Positions 1 to 8,467 of a stretch of 64,000 nucleotides of DNA are shown here, piece by piece. Positions within the stretch are counted from its first letter, which is position 1; every line of letters starts with the position of its first letter. The position numbers and the translations under genes were made by a program. Location: contig NZ_VFPV01000002.1 in assembly GCF_006716905.1 (NCBI RefSeq), positions 248,001 to 312,000 of the forward strand, given 5' to 3'. The DNA comes from Acidovorax temperans (lineage in GTDB: Bacteria > Pseudomonadota > Gammaproteobacteria > Burkholderiales > Burkholderiaceae_C). The notes under the pieces were generated by a model. That model had not been told where the DNA came from and made no database searches. It saw only the letters and a list, made by a program, of their open reading frames with translations.

Positions 1-1366
1 TGCGGTCAATGGCGTGGCCTGCCCGCTGGGCGCGCACTACCTGCCCGTGCCGGGCGACCACGCGCCCGAGGTGCAAGACCTGCTGGAAGAACTGGGCCTG
101 CGCCAGCGCGTGGCCGGGCGCTGGCAGTACGACGAGCGCCACCTGTGCCACAGCCCACAAGAGCGCCTGTACTTTGAGCGCGAGTGGCAGGAAGGCCTGC
201 TGCCCGTGCAAGGCGTGGGCGAAGCCACGCTGGAGCAATACCGCCGCTTCTCGCAGGCCGTTGGCGCTGCCAGCCGCGCTGCCCGCTTCACCATGCCGCA
301 GTTTGCTGCATTGGATGCAAAAACCGGCCTGGCGCCCGCCCATCAAGCGCTGGATGCTATGACTTTTGAAGCGTGGCTGCAGCACCAGGGGCTGGACGAC
401 GCGCACCTGCGCTGGTACCTGGACTACTGCTGCCGCGACGACTACGGCGCGGGCATGGCCCGCGTGTCGGCCTGGGCCGGGCTGCATTACTTTGCCAGCC
501 GCCACGGCTTTCATGCACCGGGCGAAGCCGTGGCTGAAGACCGCGAAGGCGTGCTCACCTGGCCCGAGGGCAATGGCTGGCTCACCCAGCAACTGGCCGC
601 CCCGCTCAGGGCGCAGGGCCAGTTGCAAACTGGCACCAGCGTGCTGCGCATTGCCGAAACCCGCCGGGGTGTGGAGGTGGATGCATTCAACCACCACAGC
701 GGCAATGTGGAGCGCTGGCAGGCGCCACGTTGCATCGTTGCGCTGCCGGTATTTGTCGCGGCGCGCGTGGTGCAAAACCCGCCTGCATTTTTGGCGCAAG
801 CCGCCCAGCGCCTGCAATGGGCGCCCTGGGCCGTGACCAACATCCACCTGAACGCTCCGCTGGCCGACCGCCCCGGCGCCGCCCCCGCGTGGGACAACGT
901 CATCTACGGCGATAGCAACCCCGGCGGCTTGGGCTATGTGGATGCGTCGCACCAGAAGCTCGACCCGCGCCCCGGTCCCACCGTGCTCACTTACTACCAG
1001 GCCCTGGGCGATGTGGCCGACGCGCGCCAGCAACTGGCCATGCAGGGCGCCGAGCATTGGGGCCGCGCCGCCCTGGCCGCGCTGGCTGGCCCGCACCCCG
1101 ATGTGCTGCAGCACGCCACGCGCGTACAGGTCACCCGCTACGGGCACGCCATGTCCATCCCCGTGCCGGGCGTTCAAACATTTTTAAGCCAAATTGGCCT
1201 GCAGGGCTCGCCAGGTAAGCGCAAGATGCTATTGAATGGAGAGCGTCAGCGCGCCCTTCCTATCCCTGCCACCGCACGGCTGGCCTTTGCGCACAGCGAC
1301 TGGTCGGGCTATTCGGTGTTTGAGGAAGCCTTCACCCGGGGGCATGCCGCAGGCCTTCGGGCGTAG
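1..1366 (+). CDS. FAD-dependent amine-oxidase-like oxidoreductase (5' end outside window)
   Basis: The reading frame is open from the first base, so the gene begins upstream; 454 residues are visible. The dinucleotide-binding GxGxxG segment expected at the N-terminus of this flavin amine oxidase-like family must lie outside the window. The C-terminus keeps the family's FAD-contact segment (HSDWSGYSVFEEAFTRG, ending about 10 residues before the stop). The substrate cannot be told. Two stretches (bases about 319-367 and 1180-1238) look like members of the dispersed GCGCTT-N7-AAGCGC repeat translated in frame, giving residues such as TGLAPAHQALDAM and IGLQGSPGKRKMLL that probably form surface insertions. 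The gene ends at a strong terminator shared with the convergent nucleotidase gene. The family call is fairly safe, the reaction is not. Confidence 0.75.
   Translation, partial: AVNGVACPLGAHYLPVPGDHAPEVQDLLEELGLRQRVAGRWQYDERHLCHSPQERLYFEREWQEGLLPVQGVGEATLEQYRRFSQAVGAASRAARFTMPQFAALDAKTGLAPAHQALDAMTFEAWLQHQGLDDAHLRWYLDYCCRDDYGAGMARVSAWAGLHYFASRHGFHAPGEAVAEDREGVLTWPEGNGWLTQQLAAPLRAQGQLQTGTSVLRIAETRRGVEVDAFNHHSGNVERWQAPRCIVALPVFVAARVVQNPPAFLAQAAQRLQWAPWAVTNIHLNAPLADRPGAAPAWDNVIYGDSNPGGLGYVDASHQKLDPRPGPTVLTYYQALGDVADARQQLAMQGAEHWGRAALAALAGPHPDVLQHATRVQVTRYGHAMSIPVPGVQTFLSQIGLQGSPGKRKMLLNGERQRALPIPATARLAFAHSDWSGYSVFEEAFTRGHAAGLRA
319..367 (-). repeat. dispersed palindromic repeat inside a CDS
   Basis: GCGCCC-N7-AAGCGC followed by GGATGCTATGA matches the dispersed repeat of this window (core GCGCTT-N7-AAGCGC plus AGCTATCAA arm). 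It is read through in frame by the flavin oxidoreductase gene. Confidence 0.5.
1180..1238 (-). repeat. dispersed palindromic repeat inside a CDS
   Basis: AAATTGGCCTGCAGGGCTC-N7-AAGCGC followed by GATGCTATTGAAT is a second in-frame copy of the dispersed repeat in the same oxidoreductase gene, close in sequence to the copy in the MurU-like gene near 62980. Confidence 0.6.
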
Positions 1367-1400
1367 GGCGCGTGCAAGGCGTGGTGGCCTGAAAACACAA

Positions 1401-1433
1401 AAGCCCCGGCGCTCACGCTCCGGGGCTTTTTTT
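1401..1433. terminator. bidirectional rho-independent terminator
   Basis: A GC-rich hairpin (AAGCCCCGG ... CCGGGGCTT) with A-tract before and T7 after lies between the convergent oxidoreductase and 5'-nucleotidase genes and can serve both. Confidence 0.9.
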
Positions 1434-1469
1434 GGGGCAGCCCGTGGGGCTGCGCTCAAGGGCAGGAGG

Positions 1470-3368
1470 TCAGGGCAGTGCCACGCCGGCCTTGCTGATC
1501 ACCTTCTGGTGCGAGTAGTCGGCCGCTGCGGGGCGGGCAATCGTGCCCTTGGCCTTCACGTAATCCACAAAGCTCTGGGTGTAGAGCAGGTAGGTGTTCA
1601 CGTAAGCGCCGGTCTTGTACACGGCGCCCAGCGTGGTGTAGCCGTCCTGGCCTGCGGCGATGAAGTCGTTGGTGACCAGCACATAGGTCTTGGTCAGATC
1701 CATCGGGGCCCAGGCGCCGGTCGTCTTGCTGCGCACCTGCACGTTGGTGAAGCGCTGGCCCTTGGCCTTGCTCATGTCCAGGTCCCAGCGCACGCCAGCG
1801 GCGTAGGGGTGCGAGCCGTTGGACTGGGCGTTGTCCAGGTGGTTGGCCGTGGCGTCTTCCAGGGCTGCCACCAGTTGCGCACCGGTCAGGTTCATCTCGA
1901 CCAGCACGTTGGTGAAGGGCAGGATGGTGTAGGCCGTGTTCATGCTCATCGCGCCTGCAGGCACGGCAATGCGCACGCCGCCTGCGTTTTGCAGGGCAAA
2001 GTCGGCACGCTTGCTTGCGGCCAGGAATGCTTCGGCCACCGCCTGGGCGGCATCGCTGCCACGGGCCAGGGTGTTGGCGGTTTCGCAGCCAGCCACGCCC
2101 GTGCTGCGGTTGGTGGTTTCGCCGGGCGTGCGCACCAGGCACAGGGCGTCCGAGGTGGAACCGATGGTGATGGCGCGCTGCGCTGCCACCTGGCCCGAGT
2201 AGCTGGCCAGCGTCTGCGCGGTCGTGGCGTCAGGGGTGGTCACGCGCACCTGGGCGCTGGTGGCCAGCTTGTTCACCAGGGCCTGGCGGTCGGCATCGGC
2301 CAGGGTTTGCCAGGCGCCTGCGCTGTCCTTGCGCTTGAAGTTGTCGCCAATCACCAGCTTGGCCGCGCCGCCGCACTGGCTCACGCTGCCGCGGTCGTCA
2401 AACTTCACGTTCATCAGGCCATAGGCCTTGGCGTATTCCCAGGCCTGGCCAATACAGACCGTGCCGCCGTCCTTGTTCTGCACCACGGTGGGGTAGGCCC
2501 CCGACGAGGTGGCCACACCCACGGACTTGAAGTCGCCCAGCAGCGAGTGCGAGTCGCCGCCAATGATCACGTCCACATCGCTGAGCTTGGGGGCGATGGC
2601 CTTGTCGGCGTCGTAGCCCAGGTGCGACAGCAGCACGATGTGGCGAATGCCCTTGGCCTTGAGTTCGTCGATGGATTTTTGCGCGGCCGTGGTTTCGTCC
2701 AGGAACTGGGTGGTGGCCAGGGGGCGCGAAGAATTGGTGATCTTGGCCGCAGGCGACAGGCCCACGATGCCCACGTCCACACCGTCCACCTTCTTGACCA
2801 GGTAGGGCTTCACGTACGCGGTGCCATTGGCGGGGGCCAGTGCGGTGCCAGCTTGCGCCACCACGTTGGAGGCCAGCGCGGTGGTTTTGCAGGCGCCACC
2901 CAGGGCGGGGTCGGCCAGCGCATCCAGAAAGCCCTTGAGCGTGGCGTCACCGTCGTCGAACTCGTGGTTGCCCAGCGTCATTGCATCAAAGCAGATGGTG
3001 TTCATCATCTGCGCGTCGGCCTTGCCCTTGAAGAAGGTGTAGTACTGCGTGCCGGTGATCGCATCGCCCGCGTGCAGCTTGATCAGGTTGGGGGTGTTGG
3101 CCAGGGCCTTGAAAACGGCCGTCTGGCGCGCGAAGCCGCCCAGTTCCACCTGCGTGGCCACGCCGTCCAGCGTCAGCTCCTGGGCCGTAATGGGTTCGAG
3201 TTGCGAGTGGTGGTCGTTGATGTGGGCGATGTTCAGCTCGATCGCCTTGAAGCTGGGCGCACCGTCGCCGTCGCTGCCGCCGCAGGCGGTGAGTACCAGG
3301 GCGGCTGCGCCCAGGGCGGACCATGCCGCCAGGCGGCGGGCCGATGAGAGGGGGTGAGATGTGTTCAT
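1470..3368 (-). CDS. bifunctional metallophosphatase/5'-nucleotidase, lipoprotein
   Basis: Predicted 632-residue exported enzyme of the UshA/5'-nucleotidase family, which removes phosphate from nucleotides outside the cytoplasm. The N-terminus has a signal peptide ending in a lipobox (LVLTAC, Cys29), so it should be lipid-anchored. The metallophosphatase domain follows: HINDHH (Asp52, His54), GDA at 101-103, GNHEFD at 133-138 and GGDSH further on; the second half is the C-terminal nucleotidase domain. I chose the ATG at 3368 because it gives the signal peptide directly; the frame stays open upstream but there it codes for nothing exported. A possible Pho box lies 53-70 bases upstream, which would fit phosphate scavenging. 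It diverges from a phytase-like esterase gene. Family call is strong; the exact nucleotide substrate is unknown. Confidence 0.9.
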   Translation of the reverse strand: MNTSHPLSSARRLAAWSALGAAALVLTACGGSDGDGAPSFKAIELNIAHINDHHSQLEPITAQELTLDGVATQVELGGFARQTAVFKALANTPNLIKLHAGDAITGTQYYTFFKGKADAQMMNTICFDAMTLGNHEFDDGDATLKGFLDALADPALGGACKTTALASNVVAQAGTALAPANGTAYVKPYLVKKVDGVDVGIVGLSPAAKITNSSRPLATTQFLDETTAAQKSIDELKAKGIRHIVLLSHLGYDADKAIAPKLSDVDVIIGGDSHSLLGDFKSVGVATSSGAYPTVVQNKDGGTVCIGQAWEYAKAYGLMNVKFDDRGSVSQCGGAAKLVIGDNFKRKDSAGAWQTLADADRQALVNKLATSAQVRVTTPDATTAQTLASYSGQVAAQRAITIGSTSDALCLVRTPGETTNRSTGVAGCETANTLARGSDAAQAVAEAFLAASKRADFALQNAGGVRIAVPAGAMSMNTAYTILPFTNVLVEMNLTGAQLVAALEDATANHLDNAQSNGSHPYAAGVRWDLDMSKAKGQRFTNVQVRSKTTGAWAPMDLTKTYVLVTNDFIAAGQDGYTTLGAVYKTGAYVNTYLLYTQSFVDYVKAKGTIARPAAADYSHQKVISKAGVALP

Positions 3369-3420
3369 CAAGTCCAAAAGAGCCAAAGCCACGAAATCGG
3401 CGCGATTCTTCGGGGACGGT

Positions 3421-3438
3421 GTGACGTGTCGATGACAG
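3421..3438 (-). promoter_or_regulatory. possible Pho box facing the 5'-nucleotidase gene
   Basis: On the minus strand CTGTCAT-CGAC-ACGTCAC has the Pho box layout: two 7-mers spaced by 4 bases. The first 7-mer is perfect, the second keeps only the GTCA core. It lies 53-70 bases before the start codon. Confidence 0.4.
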
Positions 3439-3457
3439 GGCTGCACACCCGCAGGGG

Positions 3458-3475
3458 GTGTCACACCACCGTCAT
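3458..3475 (+). promoter_or_regulatory. possible Pho box facing the esterase gene
   Basis: GTGTCAC-ACCA-CCGTCAT matches CTGTCAT-N4-CTGTCAT at 5 and 6 of 7 positions. It is almost 390 bases before the esterase start, so a long leader would be needed. Confidence 0.35.
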
Positions 3476-3862
3476 GCCACTGCGAGAAGCTCCGCCGCAG
3501 CTTGCGTTGCAGGCCCCTGCCCGGCACCCGGTCTGCGGCGGGCGCGCTTTGATTTCAAACGTTGATCCAGCGCGTTGATTTGTCATCGGCTTTATCTGTT
3601 GTTGGTTTTCTCATGTCTTCCTCCATGCTCTCTCCCCGCAGCCTGCCAGCCACCACGGCTGCCGTGCAATCCATCCTGGCGGTCACGGCCAGCGCCTGGG
3701 CGCTGCCCACCCTCGTTCGCGGCTGATGGCTGCGCGGCCGGGGAGTGCGGGGGCCTGCCCCACAGCCTGCGCCCCCGGCCCTGCCACACACCGTTCACCG
3801 GGGCGTCACGCCCGTGTCACTCCCGGTGGGCATCGTTGCCCTTTTTCCTCAGGTAACCCACC

Positions 3863-5218
3863 ATGTTTTCTTTGAACCACCTTGCCGCTGGCGCTGCCCT
3901 GGTCTGCGCCGCATTGGCCCCTGCCCACGCGCAGCAAGCCTTTCCTGCCACGCTCACCGGCCACGCCGTGATGCCTGCGCTCACCGTGATTCCTGCACCG
4001 GCAGACGCCCCGGCCGACCTGCGCCACGCTGGCAAGTTCACCACCGCCCAGCGCGTGGAAAAGCTGGGTTCGGTGATGGGTTTGTCTGCCGGCCGCCCCA
4101 CGGGCATCAGCCTGCCTTTTGATGGCCAGCCGGTGCAGGGCCACTCCGGCATCAAGCGCATGGCCGACGGCAGCTACTGGCTGCTGACGGACAACGGCGC
4201 TGGCTCCAAGGCCAACTCGCCCGACTTCATGCTGCACCTGAGCCACTACACCGTGGACTTCCAGAGCGGCCAGTTCAGCCGCCAAAAGACCGTCTTCCTG
4301 CACGACCCCGACAAGAAAGTGCCCTTCCGCATCACGCAAGAAGGCACCGACAAGCGCTACCTGACGGGCGCGGACTTCGACCCCGAGAGCTTCCAGTTCG
4401 CCGGTGGCGTGCTGTGGATTGCGGAAGAGTTTGGTCCCTACCTCATCAAGGCCGATCTGAACGGCAAGGTGCTGGCCGTGTTCGACACCAAGGTGGACGG
4501 CAAGGTCGTGCGCTCGCCCGACGCGCCCGGCGTGCTCATGCCCGGCGCCCCCGATGCCAAGCCCACGGCGTTTGACGTGAAGCGCTCCAAGGGCTTTGAA
4601 GGCATGGCCGCCAGCAAGGACGGCAGCAAGCTCTACGCCCTGCTCGAAGGCGCACTGTGGAACGAGGCGGCTAAGGCCTACGAAAACGTGGGTGGCAAGC
4701 AGGTCCTGCGCGTGCTCGAGTTCGACGTGAAGACCGAGCAATGGACGGGCCGCCACTGGAAGTACGTGCTGGAAGCCAACCACCACGCGATTGGCGACTT
4801 CAACATGATCGACGGCACCACCGGTCTCATCATCGAGCGCGACAACGGCGAAGGCACGGCCGACAAGGCCTGCCCAGAGGGCCAGAAGCGCGCGGACTGC
4901 TTCCACGACCTCGCCAGGTTCAAGCGCGTCTACAAGGTCGAAATGAGCGATGCAAACGTGGGCGGCGAGATCCGCAAGATCGGCTACATCGACCTGATGA
5001 ACATCCAGGACCCCCAGCGCCTGGCCAGGAAGCCTTTGACCAATGGCGTGCTCGCCTTCCCGTTCTTCACCATTGAAAACGTGGACGTGGTGGACGACAA
5101 GCACATCGTGGTCGGCAATGACAACAACCTGCCCTTCAGCTCCAGCCGCGACCCCAACAAGGCCGACGACAACGAGCTGGTGCTGCTGCAGGTGGAGGCG
5201 CTGCTCAAGGCGCGTTGA
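3863..5218 (+). CDS. secreted esterase-like activity of phytase family protein
   Basis: This 451-residue protein has a clear Sec signal peptide (residues 1-23, cleavage after AHA) and then a beta-propeller-like region of the type named esterase-like activity of phytase (PF13449). Family features visible are the GHSGIKRMADGSYWLLTDNGAG stretch split over residues about 95-115, repeated acidic and aromatic blade segments, and LIIERDNGEG near residue 318. It is expected to act in the periplasm or outside the cell on phosphate or ester compounds; the real substrate is not known. It diverges from a 5'-nucleotidase gene, and both could supply phosphate. A strong terminator follows at 5268. Confidence 0.85.
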   Translation: MFSLNHLAAGAALVCAALAPAHAQQAFPATLTGHAVMPALTVIPAPADAPADLRHAGKFTTAQRVEKLGSVMGLSAGRPTGISLPFDGQPVQGHSGIKRMADGSYWLLTDNGAGSKANSPDFMLHLSHYTVDFQSGQFSRQKTVFLHDPDKKVPFRITQEGTDKRYLTGADFDPESFQFAGGVLWIAEEFGPYLIKADLNGKVLAVFDTKVDGKVVRSPDAPGVLMPGAPDAKPTAFDVKRSKGFEGMAASKDGSKLYALLEGALWNEAAKAYENVGGKQVLRVLEFDVKTEQWTGRHWKYVLEANHHAIGDFNMIDGTTGLIIERDNGEGTADKACPEGQKRADCFHDLARFKRVYKVEMSDANVGGEIRKIGYIDLMNIQDPQRLARKPLTNGVLAFPFFTIENVDVVDDKHIVVGNDNNLPFSSSRDPNKADDNELVLLQVEALLKAR

Positions 5219-5267
5219 CCGCCTGCCCGTGCAGCGCTGAGGCTGCCGCAAGGCACCTTGTTCAAAG

Positions 5268-5307
5268 AAAAACACCCAGGGCCTGCATTGCAACCCTGGG
5301 TGTTTTT
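5268..5307. terminator. bidirectional rho-independent terminator
   Basis: A perfect 14-base stem (AAAAACACCCAGGG at 5268-5281 with its complement at 5294-5307) with A5 before and T5 after lies between the convergent esterase and SRAP-like genes. Confidence 0.95.
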
Positions 5308-5348
5308 CGCGTGTGGGGTGGGGCGTTGAAAGTCCTTAGAACAGGCTC

Positions 5349-6155
5349 TCAGCCCAGCCAGTCCTTCTTCGGCGCCTTGTCGGCCTTGTTCTCGACCGGG
5401 TTGGCCGTGAGGTACTGGGGCGCGTACTGGCGCAAAAACTCTTTGGCCTTTTCCTGGCGGGCCGTCAGCCAGGCGTCGTAGGCGCCTTCGTTCAGGATGG
5501 CGGGCATGCTTTTTTCGCTGCCCGGCTGCTGGTAGCGGTTGAGCAGCGCGTGGTTGTTGGCGTTCACCGTCAGCAGGGCGTAGCTGATGATGACTTCGCC
5601 ATCCGCACCCCGCCAACGCGCCCACAGGCCCGCCACGCCCATGGGCTTGCCGTCCACCCGGGCAATGCGCGTGGGCACGGCTTTGCCGCTGCGGTAGTCA
5701 TCGGCGTAAAACGACTGCATGGGCACGATGCAGCGCTGGCCCTGCAGCCACGCTTCACGAAATGCCGTGCCGGTGGACGCCAAATCCGACTTGGCCGTGA
5801 CCAGCTTGGGTGCGCGCAGCTTGGCGTCAGACGCTGACTTGACCCAGTGCGGCACCAGCCCCCACTGCGCAGGCACCAGCACGCGGGTGCGGTCGGCGGG
5901 CGGTGGGGCGGCGGTGTCATCCGCCGCGTTGCCTTCAGCGGGCTCTGCCGCCAGCGGTGCGGCGGGTGCCGGTGCAGACGATGCAGGTGCAGAGGGCTCG
6001 GGCGACAGCAGCGCCGTGGCCACCGCCTGGTGCACGATGAAGCAGCCAGGCTTGCGCGGCCACAGCAGCCGCTCGCCCAGTGCTGCGGGGGGCTCCACGC
6101 CAAAAGCCTCTCGGTAGGTGTCTTCGTGGCGCAGGGTTTCGTACTGGGTGGTCAT
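5349..6155 (-). CDS. SRAP-domain (HMCES/YedK-like) protein lacking the usual catalytic residues
   Basis: The 268-residue product aligns along its length with SOS response-associated peptidase (SRAP) proteins, which trap abasic sites in single-stranded DNA through the N-terminal Cys2. Here the start reads MTTQYETLRHED, so Cys2 is Thr. The Asn-Ala-Arg motif is replaced by TAKSD (VTAKSDLASTGTAFREAW), the FYEW-type motif by FYADDY, and the His before MP is Lys (SEKSMPAIL). An alanine- and proline-rich insert of about 45 residues sits near residues 60-105. The ATG at 6155 was taken because homology begins there; the frame extends to about 6191 but that extension does not restore a Cys2. It may bind DNA without forming the crosslink, or have another role. 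Convergent with the esterase gene. Confidence 0.75.
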   Translation of the reverse strand: MTTQYETLRHEDTYREAFGVEPPAALGERLLWPRKPGCFIVHQAVATALLSPEPSAPASSAPAPAAPLAAEPAEGNAADDTAAPPPADRTRVLVPAQWGLVPHWVKSASDAKLRAPKLVTAKSDLASTGTAFREAWLQGQRCIVPMQSFYADDYRSGKAVPTRIARVDGKPMGVAGLWARWRGADGEVIISYALLTVNANNHALLNRYQQPGSEKSMPAILNEGAYDAWLTARQEKAKEFLRQYAPQYLTANPVENKADKAPKKDWLG

Positions 6156-6196
6156 GGGTGGATCGTACCTTGTTCGACAAAGGTTATGCACGAAAA

Positions 6197-6240
6197 TGCC
6201 ATCCAGCGCTTGTGTAATAAGCGCTGTAAGCTATAAAAAA
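6197..6240 (-). repeat. dispersed palindromic repeat
   Basis: CAGCGCTT-N7-AAGCGCTG followed by AAGCTATAAAA; full core GCGCTT-N7-AAGCGC at 6206-6224, upstream of the SRAP-like gene. Confidence 0.75.
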
Positions 6241-6350
6241 GCTAGCATCTTGGGTGCGGACAATGCACGGTGGCGCCCCGTGGTGACTTGCGTCAAGCCG
6301 GGTGTCGCCTGCGTTCTGACACGGGCGGGCGCGGTTTTCACAATGCCCGC

Positions 6351-7673
6351 ATGGACTTCAACCCTTCTCCCCTGGCGCAGCAGATGTGCGACCGGCTCCA
6401 CGCCTTCATCGACCGCTACGTGCTGCCCTACAACGCCGCCTGGCATGCTGCCGTGCAGGCGGGCGACTACCCGCCGCCGTTCCTGGAAGACCTCAAGGCC
6501 CTGGCGCGCGAAGAAGGGCTGTGGAACCTGTTTCTGCCCACGCTGCGCGATGACGAGCCCGGCACGCGACTGTCCAACCTGGACTACGCGCCGCTGGCCG
6601 AAGCCATGGGCCGCCTGCCCTGGGCGGCCGAGGTGTTCAACTGCAGCGCCCCTGACACCGGCAACATCGAGCTGCTGCACCGCTTTGCCAGCCCCGCGCA
6701 GCGCGCCCAGTGGCTGCAGCCACTGCTGCACGGCCAGTGCCGGTCGGCCTTTGCGATGAGCGAGCCGGACGTGGCCTCGTCCGACCCCACCAACCTGCAG
6801 ACCACCGTGCGGCGAGAGGGCGCAGAGCGCAGCGGCGCTGCGGGCGACACCCTGGTGCTCAACGGCCGCAAGTGGTTCATCACCGGCGCGGCGCACCCGC
6901 AGTGCCAGTTGCTCATCGTGCTGTGCCGCAATGCCGACGCCGATGACAGTGCCGATCCCGACAGCCACCACCGCCACAGCATGGTGCTGGTGCCCGTGGG
7001 CACGCCAGGGGTGGAGGTGGTGCGCAACATCCATGTGCTGCACCACCATGCGCCCGAAGGGCATTGCGAAATTCGCCTGCACAACGTGCGCGTGCCCGCC
7101 ACTGCGTTGCTCGGCGATTGGGGGCAGGGCTTTGCCATGGCGCAGGCGCGCCTGGGGCCGGGGCGGGTGCACCACTGCATGCGCACCATTGGCCAGTGCG
7201 AGCTGGCCCTGCAACTGGCCGCTGAGCGCGCGCTGGAACGCCATGCCTTTGGCAAGCCGCTGTCTGAACAAAGCAATGTGCAGGAGTGGCTGGCCGACTC
7301 GCGCATCGAGATCGACCAGGCGCGCTGGCTGGTGCTGCACGCCGCCTGGCTGCTGGACCAGGGGGACGCCGCCGAGCCCCGGCAGGTGCGCGCGCAAGTG
7401 GCTGCCATCAAAGTGGTGGCTGCGCGGCTGCAGCAGCGCGTGGTAGACAGGGCCATGCAGATTTTTGGCGCCATGGGCCTCTCGCCCGATACGCCGCTGG
7501 CCGCCTTCTGGACCTGGGGCCGCGCCCTGCGCCTGATGGATGGGCCGGATGAGGTGCACCTGCGCACCGTGGCCCGGCAGGTGCTGGCCCAGGCGCGCGC
7601 GGGCCTGGGCAGCCACACGGCTTACTTCACCACCCCCGAGCAGCTGGCGGCCCCGCCGCATCTGCAGGCTTGA
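6351..7673 (+). CDS. acyl-CoA dehydrogenase family protein
   Basis: A 440-residue flavoprotein of the acyl-CoA dehydrogenase family, which oxidises acyl-CoA thioesters to 2-enoyl-CoA using FAD. Visible family segments are FAMSEPDVASSDPTNLQT (the FAD and substrate site, about residues 134-151), LNGRKWFITGAAHP, the long helical C-terminal half with MAQARLGPGRVHHCMR, and the end segment RLMDGPDEVHLRTVARQVL typical for the group close to human ACAD10/11. ATG 6351 was chosen because it opens directly into the N-terminal helix (MDFNPSPLAQQMCDRLHAF); the frame is open upstream with no homology. The gene stands alone. The acyl substrate cannot be read from the sequence. Confidence 0.88.
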   Translation: MDFNPSPLAQQMCDRLHAFIDRYVLPYNAAWHAAVQAGDYPPPFLEDLKALAREEGLWNLFLPTLRDDEPGTRLSNLDYAPLAEAMGRLPWAAEVFNCSAPDTGNIELLHRFASPAQRAQWLQPLLHGQCRSAFAMSEPDVASSDPTNLQTTVRREGAERSGAAGDTLVLNGRKWFITGAAHPQCQLLIVLCRNADADDSADPDSHHRHSMVLVPVGTPGVEVVRNIHVLHHHAPEGHCEIRLHNVRVPATALLGDWGQGFAMAQARLGPGRVHHCMRTIGQCELALQLAAERALERHAFGKPLSEQSNVQEWLADSRIEIDQARWLVLHAAWLLDQGDAAEPRQVRAQVAAIKVVAARLQQRVVDRAMQIFGAMGLSPDTPLAAFWTWGRALRLMDGPDEVHLRTVARQVLAQARAGLGSHTAYFTTPEQLAAPPHLQA

Positions 7674-7715
7674 TGAATCTTGGGCTGAGCTTGGCCAGCC
7701 CGGGGCTGCACGCTT

Positions 7716-7832
7716 TTAGAGCGGCTAAAAAACTCAGCGTAGCGGTTCTGGCTAGGCACCGCGTCGCAGGCAGTACGCGTAGTACGACAAGACGCGGCAA
7801 CGACGCCAGAAGAGTTTTGTTAGCCGCTCTAA
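7716..7832 (-). repeat. 117-bp palindrome-ended repeat, copy 1
   Basis: The element starts with TTAGAGCGGCTAAAAAACTC and ends with GAGTTTTGTTAGCCGCTCTAA, near-perfect terminal inverted repeats of about 20 bases; the interior carries TACGCGTAGTACGACAAGACG. A second copy in the other direction is at 13913-14030. No open reading frame is inside. The right end supplies the stop codon of the YidB-like gene. Confidence 0.9.
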
Positions 7833-8296
7833 GCGCGAAAAAACTGTCCCAGCACGCCCATCAGGTCGCTGCTGTTGCCCAGGCCGCCCTGGGGCATCTG
7901 GCCTTGGGGCGTGAGGCGGTCCACCAGGCTGGGCAGCAGTTGGCTCAATTGCTGGGCCACATCGGCCGGGGCGGCGCCCACCTGCCTGCCCAATTGCGAC
8001 AGCGTGCCCTGGCCCAGCACGCTGGCCAGTTGCTCGCCCGAGATCGGCAGGTTGGCACCCGTGCCAATCCACGACTGCAGCACGTTGCCCAGACCCGCTT
8101 GCTGAAAGCGCTCTACCAGCCCCGCTAGTCCACCGTGCGCGCCATCGTTGCTGAGCAGCGACAGCACGGCCTGCACCAGCTGCGGGTTTTGGGCGGCCAT
8201 GCCCAGCAGCCCGCCCAGGCCACCGCCTGCGGCGTTGCCCCCTGCTTGGCCAGCGTTGTTCAAGACTGCGCCGACGACTGAATCGAATAAACCCAT
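7829..8296 (-). CDS. YidB family (DUF937) protein
   Basis: The 155-residue product matches the small YidB/DUF937 family of unknown function: a glycine-rich start (MGLFDSVVGAVLNN, then GGGLGGLLGM), then helical segments containing GLAGLVERFQQAGLGNVLQSW and a conserved end (DLMGVLGQFFR). ATG 8296 is preceded by a GGAG ribosome binding site (CAGGGAGCAGCACC), which decides the start although the frame is open further upstream. The stop codon TAG is formed by the end of the 117-bp repeat, so the last residues may have changed when the repeat arrived. Cytoplasmic; function unknown. Confidence 0.85.
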   Translation of the reverse strand: MGLFDSVVGAVLNNAGQAGGNAAGGGLGGLLGMAAQNPQLVQAVLSLLSNDGAHGGLAGLVERFQQAGLGNVLQSWIGTGANLPISGEQLASVLGQGTLSQLGRQVGAAPADVAQQLSQLLPSLVDRLTPQGQMPQGGLGNSSDLMGVLGQFFRA

Positions 8297-8467
8297 GGTG
8301 CTGCTCCCTGTGAAACCGTTGAAAAGGCAGGCGGGTTGTCCCACCGCTGCGCGGCACGGGCTGAGGGCCGGTTCAGGCCGTGGCACCGTGTGCGTGGGGC
8401 AGTGTGCCGCAAGCGGCCATAGGCCTGCGGAGCCAATGGTCAACTTGTGCAAACCGGGGGCAGGGTC

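Larger units (their letters stand above)
3369..3862. other. 494-base divergent intergenic region
   Basis: This gap separates the nucleotidase and esterase genes and must hold both promoters. It contains two possible Pho boxes (3421-3438 and 3458-3475) and a weaker single repeat TTGTCAT near 3580. A 37-codon frame at 3613-3726 has no visible ribosome binding site and I do not call it a gene. Confidence 0.6.

Noticed and set aside
1236..3347. A long plus-strand open frame opposite the 5'-nucleotidase gene
   Set aside because: Its product is rich in His, Gly, Val and Arg with no family resemblance; it is the shadow of a GC-rich gene whose own motifs are clear.
3613..3726. A 37-codon frame that could code a small exported peptide
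   Set aside because: No ribosome binding site, and it lies in the divergent promoter region; not enough support.
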